64,000 bases of DNA from an uncultured Altererythrobacter sp. (GTDB lineage: Bacteria; Pseudomonadota; Alphaproteobacteria; Sphingomonadales; Sphingomonadaceae), in NCBI GenBank assembly GCA_947492235.1, contig CANLLZ010000001.1:1736001-1800000 (forward strand), read 5' to 3'. The notes below the pieces were generated by a model that did not search any database, was not told where the DNA came from, and was given only the letters and a program-made list of their open reading frames with translations. A program made the translations under genes and the position numbers. Shown in pieces: positions 57,350-64,000 of the stretch; positions within the stretch are counted from its first letter, which is position 1; each line of letters opens with the position of its first letter.

Positions 57350-57418
57350 GCGGGCGGGGCCCGTCCGCGCCCCTTGCTTCCTCGCTCATGCGCCCTGACG
57401 GGCGCGTCGCTGCGGGCG
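57350..57418 (-). repeat. intergenic repeat, copy B
   Basis: On the minus strand this 69-bp sequence aligns with 26557-26626: CGCCCGCAGCGA, CCGTCAGG, TGAGCGAGGAA and a final GC hairpin are in the same order. Both copies are intergenic. The rest of the 200-bp gap (57309-57506) shows nothing else clear. Confidence 0.65.
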
Positions 57419-57506
57419 CGAGGATTTCGCATCCCGGACGGGATGCGGACAACAAAGACCCGCTCACCCCTAGGCGCGGCGTTGCTACCGTGACAAAAAG
57501 CCGCAC

Positions 57507-58514
57507 ATGAAACGTCTTCTCGCCGCCCCCCTCGCCCTCGCCCTGACTATACCCGCGTCGGCCCAAGACGATCCCGCGCCATCCCCGAACCAGATCGTCG
57601 AGAGCGCAAAAGCCTCCGACTGGGTCGCGATCCCGGCGGAGGACCTGCTGGTGATGACCCTCGCCCCGGACGTGCAAGGCAACGAGCGCCAAGTCGTAAT
57701 CCAACTCATGCCGCCGCCTTTCAGCCAAGGCTGGGTCGAGAACATCCGCACCCTCGTCCGCACAGGCTGGTATGACGGCATCAGCATCAACCGCGTGCAG
57801 GACAACTACGTCGTCCAGTGGGGCGATCCCAATGTCGACAATCCCGAGGCCGAGGGTGAGGCGAAGCCGTTGCCGGAGGGGCTGAAAAATACCCGCAGTT
57901 CGGATTATGTCGAAGACAAGGACCGGGACCAGCATTCTATCGGCGGCAACCGGCTATACGGCTACACCGCAATGCCAAGAGTGAGGGTTGATTGGGGTCT
58001 GCACGAGATTCGTTCCGAGGACGCGTATGCACCCGACGCAGGTTTTGTTGCAGGATGGCCGGTCGCTTCCGACAGCGACGAGATATGGCCTGTCCACTGT
58101 TACGGCACAGTTGGAGTCGGGCGCGGCTATTCTCCGGATGCTGGGTCCGGCGCGGAACTTTACACGGTCATTGGCCATGCGCCGAGGCATCTTGACCGCA
58201 ATATTGCAATAGTTGGCAGAGTGGTTGAAGGTATCGAGCACCTATCTTCTCTTCCACGAGGGAAAGGAGCCTTAGGCTTCTATGCGGATCTGACAAAGCG
58301 CGTCCCGGTTCGATGGGTGAGGCTAGCCAGTGACCTCCCGATTGCAGAACAGCCAAGGCTTGAGTTTTTGTCCACTAAGAAGCGAGCTTTTCGTAGATAC
58401 GCCGATGCCCGCGCGAACCGACACGACCCGTGGTTCATCGAGCCAGCAGGTGGCGCGGATATCTGCAACATCCCGGTGCCTGTCCGGCGGGTTGCCGCCC
58501 CGGTCGCCGAATGA
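57507..58514 (+). CDS. secreted cyclophilin-type peptidyl-prolyl isomerase
   Basis: The 335-residue protein has a signal peptide (cleavage near SAQ at residue 20) and a cyclophilin-like domain: INRVQDNYVVQWGDP near 93 matches the FHRV...F-x-Q-GDP element, though the exact residues are divergent. An insertion follows it, and a proline-rich C-terminus ends the chain. It likely helps folding in the periplasm. Its stop overlaps the next start (ATGA). Confidence 0.82.
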   Translation: MKRLLAAPLALALTIPASAQDDPAPSPNQIVESAKASDWVAIPAEDLLVMTLAPDVQGNERQVVIQLMPPPFSQGWVENIRTLVRTGWYDGISINRVQDNYVVQWGDPNVDNPEAEGEAKPLPEGLKNTRSSDYVEDKDRDQHSIGGNRLYGYTAMPRVRVDWGLHEIRSEDAYAPDAGFVAGWPVASDSDEIWPVHCYGTVGVGRGYSPDAGSGAELYTVIGHAPRHLDRNIAIVGRVVEGIEHLSSLPRGKGALGFYADLTKRVPVRWVRLASDLPIAEQPRLEFLSTKKRAFRRYADARANRHDPWFIEPAGGADICNIPVPVRRVAAPVAE

Positions 58515-58828
58515 GCGAAACGCTTAGCGCCACCCTGCCCCTCACCCGTTGGCAGGGGGGGCGGGGAACCTATCACCTGGTCACGTTGACCGGCGATGTG
58601 GCGGAGCAAGTGGCGATGCACGCGCGGATCGAGCGGCTCGAGACCGGCGCGCGGCGCGGCTTCGGTTCGGTCAAGGTGTTTGCGCGGATCGGCGGGACAC
58701 GGTGGAAGACTTCGGTCTTTCCTCAGGCCAAGCAATCCGAGTGGGTGCTGCTGGTGAGCAAGAAGGTCATGCGTGCAGAGGATTTGGCGGAAGGCGATGC
58801 TGTCGCGGTGGAGTTGGAATTGCTGTGA
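58511..58828 (+). CDS. DUF1905 domain protein
   Basis: The 105-residue protein is a DUF1905 beta-barrel: RGFGSVKVFARIGGTRWKTSVFPQ is the family signature near residues 48-71. Function unknown. It overlaps the cyclophilin gene by four bases. Confidence 0.85.
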   Translation: MSETLSATLPLTRWQGGRGTYHLVTLTGDVAEQVAMHARIERLETGARRGFGSVKVFARIGGTRWKTSVFPQAKQSEWVLLVSKKVMRAEDLAEGDAVAVELELL

Positions 58829-58856
58829 GAGAGCCCTTTTGAATTCACAACAATCC

Positions 58857-58943
58857 TCGTCACCCCGGACTTGATCCGGGGCCCAGCTTTTCTTGCGCTG
58901 CGCCCGAAGTAAGCTGGGCCCCGGCTCGGGGGCCGGGGTGACG
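58857..58943. repeat. long palindromic intergenic element (REP-like)
   Basis: Outer arms CGTCACCCCGG and CCGGGGTGACG and inner arms GGGCCCAGCTT and AAGCTGGGCCC make a nested palindrome in the gap between convergent genes. Similar elements recur in many sphingomonad genomes from memory; copy number here cannot be counted. Confidence 0.75.
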
Positions 58944-59032
58944 ATAGGTTAGGGGCCAGGGTCACACTACGTTTGTGCGCAGCGCCCAACCATCAGAGAC
59001 TGCGCCGTATCCGCAACCAATTCCGCCGATCT

Positions 59033-59392
59033 TTACACCTTCTGCATCAGCTCGATCCGGTTGCCGAACGGATCGCTGGTGAAGAAGCGCTCATACCCCT
59101 CCACCGGCTTGTCATCGCGCGTTTCGCAGCCTGCTGCCTCCAGCCGCTCGCGCAGGGCAGCCAAGTCATCGACCAGAAACGCGGGGTGCGCCTTGGTCGC
59201 CGGGCGAAAATCCGGATCGACTCCGATATGCAAAGCCACCGCGCCGCTGGTCAGCCAGCATCCGCTGGGTGAGAGATTGGCCGGCTTGGGCACTTCCGCA
59301 AAGCCGAGCAGCCCGCAAAAGAACCCTCGCGCAGCATCCTCGCCATCCTCAGGAATGGCGATCTGGACGTGATCTAGACCAATCACCCCCAT
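59033..59392 (-). CDS. VOC (glyoxalase/bleomycin resistance) family protein
   Basis: The 119-residue protein is a single VOC fold: LDHVQIAIP at the start and DPFGNRIELM at the end provide the metal-site His and Glu. The substrate is unknown. It overlaps no neighbour and ends close to the relA-type gene on the same strand. Confidence 0.87.
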   Translation of the reverse strand: MGVIGLDHVQIAIPEDGEDAARGFFCGLLGFAEVPKPANLSPSGCWLTSGAVALHIGVDPDFRPATKAHPAFLVDDLAALRERLEAAGCETRDDKPVEGYERFFTSDPFGNRIELMQKV

Positions 59393-59394
59393 CC

Positions 59395-61488
59395 CTATCC
59401 CCGATCCGCCTGCGCCACCGCATCACTCGCCCGCAGCGCGCTGAGAATACGCGTCAGATGCGCCAGATCCTGCACTTCCAGCTCGATCTCGTAGCTGGTG
59501 AAGGGATGGTCCAGCTGGGTCTGCTGCAGGCTGCGGACATTCACGTGGTTCTTGGCAAAGATGCCCGCCATTTCGGCCAGCGTCCCCATCCGGTCATACA
59601 GCGTCACGCGCAGCATGCCGTAGGCGCCCTGACTGTCCTTGTCCCATTGCAGATCGAGCCAGTCGGTATCGATCCCGCTGGCCAGCGTCAGGCAATCGAT
59701 GGCGTGCACTTCCACGCTGTCGTTCGGGCGACGCAGGCCGACAATCCGGTCGCCCGGTACGGGATGGCAGCATTCCGCGAGTTTGAACCCGACCCCCGGC
59801 GTCAGGCCGCGGATCGAGATCGCCCGGTCGCGCCGGGTCCATTCGGCGTCGCCTTCCTCGATGCTGGCCGTGCAGCCCGGTACCAGCGCCTCCATCACCG
59901 CGCGGTCCTCGATCTTGGCCGCACCGATGGCGTGCATCAGATCGTCCTCGTCTTCCATCTCCAGCCGCTTGACCGCCGCGCGCAGAGCCTTCTTGCCAAT
60001 CTTGGCCGGTACGCGGTCGGCGATATCCTCGAACAGTTTGCGGCCCAGCGCGGCGATTTCCTCGCGCTCTTTCAGACGCACGGCCCGGCGGATCGCAGCG
60101 CGCGCCTTGCCCGTCACCACATGGCCTAGCCAGGCCATTTGCGGCTCGGCAGCGTCGGCTTTCAGAATCTCGACCACGTCGCCATTGTTGAGCACGGTGC
60201 GCAGCGGCATGTGCCGTCCGTTGATCTTGGCCCCCACCGTCTGCGCCCCCAGATCGGTGTGCACCGCAAAGGCGAAATCGACCGGCGTTGCGCCTTTGGG
60301 CAACTGGAACAGCGCCCCCTTGGGCGTGAAGGCGAAGATGCGATCCTGATAGATCGCCATCCGCGTATGCTCCAGCAGCTCCTCTGCATCATGGCTGGCA
60401 TCGACGATCTCGATCAGATCGCGCAGCCACGCGACCTGCCCGTCATGATCGTCGGCCTGCTTATAGGCCCAGTGCGCGGCCAGCCCGAAGCCGTTGGTCC
60501 GGTGCATTTCCCGGCTACGGATCTGCACCTCCACCCGCATCGATTTGTCGAAAATCAGCGAGGTGTGGAGCGATTTGTAGCCGTTGTTTTTCGGCGTGGA
60601 GATGTAGTCCTTGAACCGCCCGGGAATGAACTGCCACGTGGTGTGCAATATGCCCATCGCGCGGTAGCAATCCTCCTGGCTCTCGGTCAGCACCCGGAAC
60701 GCAAAGATGTCCGTGATCGCATCGAAATGGACATGCCGCTCGGCCATCTTCTTCCAGATGGAATAGGGCTGTTTCTCGCGCCCGTGCACCTCCACCTGCA
60801 GCCCCGCCTCGGCCAGCGCCTGCTTGATCGCCAGCGCAATGGAATCGACCTGCGCGCCGTCCTGCTCGCGGATTTGCTCCAGCCGCCCGGTAATGGTTGC
60901 ATGCGCTTCCGGTTCCAGATGCTCGAACGCCAGCGCCTGCATTTCGCGCATATATTCATACATGCCGATCCGCTCTGCCAGCGGAGCATAGATATCCAGC
61001 GTCTCGCGGGCGATCCGCTGACGTTTCTCCTCCTTCTTGATGAAGTGCAGCGTGCGCATATTGTGCAGCCGGTCGCCCAGCTTCACCAGCAGCACGCGGA
61101 TGTCTTCCGACATGGCGAGCAGGAATTTGCGCAGGTTCTCCGCCGCGCGCTCGTTCTCCGGCATCTGCTCGATTTTGCTCAGCTTGGTCACGCCATCGAC
61201 CAGCCGCGCAACGTCGGCTCCGAAGTTCTTTTCGATATCTTCGATGGTCGCCAGCGTGTCCTCGACCGTGTCGTGGAGCAACGCAGTCATCACGGTGGCC
61301 TGATCCAGCTTCAGATCGGTCATTAGACCGGCAACCTCTACCGGATGGCTGAAATACGGATCGCCGCTGGCGCGTTTCTGGGTGCCGTGTTTCTGCACCG
61401 TATAGACATAGGCACGGTTGAGCATCGCCTCATCGGCGTCGGGGTCATAATCCTTGACCCGCTCGACAAGTTCGTACTGGCGCAACAT
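59395..61488 (-). CDS. bifunctional (p)ppGpp synthetase/hydrolase (RelA/SpoT)
   Basis: This enzyme makes and breaks the stringent-response alarmone. The 697-residue protein has the HD hydrolase (HPVEVAGLM near residue 45, LLHDTVEDT near 70), the synthetase domain (GRFKDYISTPKNNGYKSLHT near 292), then TGS, a helical domain and ACT. The ATG at 61488 is the family start; the open frame to 61641 is not used. It is the only such enzyme seen in the window and alphaproteobacteria usually have just one. Confidence 0.96.
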   Translation of the reverse strand: MLRQYELVERVKDYDPDADEAMLNRAYVYTVQKHGTQKRASGDPYFSHPVEVAGLMTDLKLDQATVMTALLHDTVEDTLATIEDIEKNFGADVARLVDGVTKLSKIEQMPENERAAENLRKFLLAMSEDIRVLLVKLGDRLHNMRTLHFIKKEEKRQRIARETLDIYAPLAERIGMYEYMREMQALAFEHLEPEAHATITGRLEQIREQDGAQVDSIALAIKQALAEAGLQVEVHGREKQPYSIWKKMAERHVHFDAITDIFAFRVLTESQEDCYRAMGILHTTWQFIPGRFKDYISTPKNNGYKSLHTSLIFDKSMRVEVQIRSREMHRTNGFGLAAHWAYKQADDHDGQVAWLRDLIEIVDASHDAEELLEHTRMAIYQDRIFAFTPKGALFQLPKGATPVDFAFAVHTDLGAQTVGAKINGRHMPLRTVLNNGDVVEILKADAAEPQMAWLGHVVTGKARAAIRRAVRLKEREEIAALGRKLFEDIADRVPAKIGKKALRAAVKRLEMEDEDDLMHAIGAAKIEDRAVMEALVPGCTASIEEGDAEWTRRDRAISIRGLTPGVGFKLAECCHPVPGDRIVGLRRPNDSVEVHAIDCLTLASGIDTDWLDLQWDKDSQGAYGMLRVTLYDRMGTLAEMAGIFAKNHVNVRSLQQTQLDHPFTSYEIELEVQDLAHLTRILSALRASDAVAQADRG

Positions 61489-61635
61489 CCTGTTTTCATG
61501 ATGTGACCGCGTAGCGCAAATTTGCAATGCAAAAAGCGCCCGCGGCGATTGTGCAGCAGTAACAAGACGGGTACGCGCAAAAGAAAAACGGGTCGCCTCA
61601 ACCGCGTGGACTACCACTTGAGGGGAAAGCGATCG

Positions 61636-63270
61636 ATGCAAGCATTTCGCAAATGGGGCCGATCCTTCGGCGTGGCTGTGCTCGCGGGCTTGGGCCTTGG
61701 TGCGTGCAGCCAGACGTCGCAGTTTACCGACAATTCGCAGTTCTGCGGTTTCGACACGGTGAAGCTGGCCACTGCTCCGCCGGGACCCGGCACTCCGGTT
61801 TTGGCAAGCAATATGCCCCCGGCCCCAGCACCACCCTCAGCACCACCGCCTGCCCCGGCGCCCGTGCTGGTCGAAGGCGTTCGGTCCCCCGACGCTCCCG
61901 CCGCTGCACCTGTTGTCCGCGCAAGACCTGTGCAAGCAGTGCGTGAAGAACCGGTATCGGAACTGGCCCGCCTGATCGAAGGATCGCTCAGCACACCAGC
62001 GCCCCAGCCCGCGCCGCCCCCGCCTCCACCAATAGTCATGCCGACGCCGCCGGTCACCGGCGAGCCGGGCGATGGCGCGCATGCACCTGCGCCGGTGATG
62101 GCTCCGCCCGAGCCGGCTCCCGTGCCCAGAATGATGCGCCGCGCACCGGACGTCCTGCTGGCGCTGTCCGGCGGCAGCGAGAATGGCGCATTCGGGGCCG
62201 GCATTCTGGCAGGCTGGGACGGCCCGCTACCCGAATTCCGCACCGTCACCGGCGTCAGCACCGGAGCGATCCTGGCCAGCTTCGCCTTCGCAGGAAGCAA
62301 AGAGTCCGCAAAGGCAGGCTATACGATCGAGGCTGAGGAACAGCTGCTCACCCCCTTCGTCACCCCGACCGACGGGCGCATCACCAGCAAGAACTTCCCC
62401 ACCCTGCTGCGGCGCGGTTCCTTTGCCGATCTGGTACCCCTGCGCGGGCGGCTAAAGCATTTTCTGTCCGATCCGATCATGGAGCGGATTGCGATGGGCC
62501 ACGGGCAAGGCCGCCGCCTGTATGTTGGCGCGACCGATGTCGACACCGGTGAAGGCGTCGCGTTCGATCTGGGCAATATGGCCATGCGCTATGTCGCGGC
62601 GACCGATCCGGTGCAGAAGGCGCGGTGGAAGGATTGCTATGTCGAGGCCATCGTCGCCTCCTCCTCCACCCCCATGGCCGCGCCACCGGTATTCATCGAC
62701 AATGCCATGTATATCGACGGGGGCAGCCGGTTTGGCATGTTCTCCAGCGCGATGATGGAGGTGCGCCGCAAACGGATCACGCCGCCGGGCGGGCAGGACT
62801 ATCGCAGCTATTCCGCGCCGCCGCCAACCATCTACGCCATCGTCAACGGCACACTGAATATGGCCCCGGCCAAATGCCCCAAGGAAGACCCGGCCCTATG
62901 CGAAGCCTTCCCGCCCCATGGCGGCCCCGGCGGAAAGCACAAGGACTGGAACATTCTGGAACTGGCGCTGGGGTCGGAGAAGATCCTCGTCAATCAGGTC
63001 TATCGCTTCTCGGCACAGGAGGTGGGGCAATCGACCTGCGATGAAGCGGGATGTCTCCACTTCATGCGGATCGACCGGGACGTGGCCGAGTTCACCCACA
63101 CCCTGCCCAATCCGGAGAAAGACGGCGCCCCCGAAGCCCTGACCTGCAGCCAGTGGCGCGACGTGGATAACCGCGTGGATAACCCGGTACAGTTCCACAA
63201 ACGCTTCATGCGCTGCCTGATCGCCTACGGAGAATACCGCGCGCAGAACGCCGGATGGGGTGGAAGCTAA
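61636..63270 (+). CDS. patatin-like phospholipase lipoprotein
   Basis: The 544-residue protein has a lipoprotein signal (lipobox LGAC near residue 22), a 120-residue Pro/Ala-rich linker (about 50-170) and a patatin domain: SGGSENGAFGAG near 178, nucleophile Ser in GVSTG near 206, and Asp in DGG near 363. TTGAGGGG lies upstream of the ATG. It is divergent from the relA-type gene, 147 bp away. It probably acts on phospholipids in the envelope or outside. Confidence 0.9.
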   Translation: MQAFRKWGRSFGVAVLAGLGLGACSQTSQFTDNSQFCGFDTVKLATAPPGPGTPVLASNMPPAPAPPSAPPPAPAPVLVEGVRSPDAPAAAPVVRARPVQAVREEPVSELARLIEGSLSTPAPQPAPPPPPPIVMPTPPVTGEPGDGAHAPAPVMAPPEPAPVPRMMRRAPDVLLALSGGSENGAFGAGILAGWDGPLPEFRTVTGVSTGAILASFAFAGSKESAKAGYTIEAEEQLLTPFVTPTDGRITSKNFPTLLRRGSFADLVPLRGRLKHFLSDPIMERIAMGHGQGRRLYVGATDVDTGEGVAFDLGNMAMRYVAATDPVQKARWKDCYVEAIVASSSTPMAAPPVFIDNAMYIDGGSRFGMFSSAMMEVRRKRITPPGGQDYRSYSAPPPTIYAIVNGTLNMAPAKCPKEDPALCEAFPPHGGPGGKHKDWNILELALGSEKILVNQVYRFSAQEVGQSTCDEAGCLHFMRIDRDVAEFTHTLPNPEKDGAPEALTCSQWRDVDNRVDNPVQFHKRFMRCLIAYGEYRAQNAGWGGS

Positions 63271-63360
63271 GCCCTTCCGAAACGTCATCAGCCAAGGTTG
63301 ACACGGTAAGCGAAATTGCCCGAGCAATGGGGCGGGATCGACTGACGGGGTTCGCTTGCA

Positions 63361-64000
63361 ATGTTGATGGAGCAGATAAATTCTTCGCTGCTGGCCCAAG
63401 TCGTTTCATTTATCGGCTTGGGTGCATTTCTCGATCAAGTCGCGCCCCGCCCTCTTAGAGACAAAGTCGGCGACTTCATCATGCTGGACCGTGCTTTGTC
63501 GACCAGAGAATTCGAATCGGCCGTAATCACATCCATCGTGCAGATATTCACCTGTCGGGATGACATTGATCGTATTTCGATACCCAAAGTGGCTGCATAT
63601 TCCGTAATTATGTCGGCACTGCTCTACTGGCTCTACATTGATAGCGGATTACGTGTCCTGATCCAACAGGTTCCACCTACAGCTGAAAATATTCCGGGAT
63701 ATGCTATTTTCATCATTTTATCGGTCATCATTCTCATTTCAAGTGACTACTTTTCAATATACGTTACAAAAAGGCTATTCTATTTTCAAAGTCTAACACG
63801 CTTGCAGTTCGTCGCGCGGCTCTTGCTCGATTTTGTCCTCTCATTGCTGCCCCCGCTCTTTTTCTTCGCTGCTACCTTTACATTTGTTAGCATGCAGGGG
63901 GACGCAGGGCTTGCAAGCCTCGGCGATACCCGTTTCCTAGGCTTGCCTATCTTAGGGTACGTTTTCGTTGCCATGTATGGGACCGTGAACAATGCCGCGA
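63361..64000 (+). CDS. membrane protein, partial (C-terminus outside window), AT-richer
   Basis: The frame is open from an ATG at 63361 to the window end, 213 codons. It has at least four hydrophobic segments in the visible part (near residues 77, 108, 149 and 200). The start could also be the ATG at 63367. No family was recognised. Base composition is plainly lower in GC than the rest, with codons such as ATA, TTA and AGA, which suggests recent transfer or an accessory region continuing beyond the window. Confidence 0.7.
   Translation, partial: MLMEQINSSLLAQVVSFIGLGAFLDQVAPRPLRDKVGDFIMLDRALSTREFESAVITSIVQIFTCRDDIDRISIPKVAAYSVIMSALLYWLYIDSGLRVLIQQVPPTAENIPGYAIFIILSVIILISSDYFSIYVTKRLFYFQSLTRLQFVARLLLDFVLSLLPPLFFFAATFTFVSMQGDAGLASLGDTRFLGLPILGYVFVAMYGTVNNAA

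Overview
The window is high-GC alphaproteobacterial DNA that looks chromosomal. It most resembles Sphingomonadales, probably Erythrobacteraceae. The grounds are the rimP-nusA-ylxR-infB order, a DUF1476 (zeta-like) - BolA - monothiol glutaredoxin run, a crtW-crtZ carotenoid pair, a large carbohydrate-type TonB receptor next to a tryptophan-halogenase-like gene, and a compact gene layout with many ATGA/TGATG overlaps. The genus is an inference. No phage, plasmid, insertion sequence or CRISPR array was seen.

Region by region: 1-5.1 kb (minus) is rimP-nusA-ylxR-infB, with infB cut by the window start. 5.2-10.2 kb holds a lipoprotein, a secreted subtilase, an orphan secretin, an SRAP protein and a small membrane protein. 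10.3-15.4 kb is an expanded phage-shock (Psp) locus: pspF faces a sigma-54-type promoter followed by a 50-residue protein, pspA, pspB, pspC and then seven more small membrane-anchored coiled-coil genes with PspB-like features. 15.4-20.2 kb holds sufE, an acyltransferase, a Pmp3-type peptide, and a thioesterase-crtW-crtZ run ending in a gene with an apparent frameshift. 20.3-25.2 kb is leuC-DUF2199-small protein-leuD-oxidoreductase, then DUF1476, BolA and Grx4. 25.6-36.9 kb is housekeeping: NUDIX, tRNA-Arg, a YhhQ-type transporter, ppx-ppk, acs-moeA, an aldehyde dehydrogenase and a GST.

36.9-49.7 kb is a beta-glucan utilisation locus: SGLT-type symporter, GH3, MFS, LacI regulator, GH16, TonB receptor and a divergent halogenase-like flavoprotein. 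A 41-bp dyad sits between the receptor and the halogenase, and a partial copy of it lies before GH3, so one LacI protein may control both. 49.7-55.7 kb holds a divergent histidine kinase/response regulator pair and three secreted proteins of unknown function, one with six four-cysteine repeats. 55.7-63.3 kb has MtfA, tRNA-Ser, a zincin, a cyclophilin, DUF1905, a VOC protein, RelA/SpoT and a patatin lipoprotein. The last 640 bases begin a visibly AT-richer membrane-protein gene cut by the window end.

The strongest candidate for something not well described is the tandem PspB-like array. Next come the cysteine-repeat protein with its neighbours and the LacI dyad regulon. All family assignments come from reading motifs in the translations; no database search was run.
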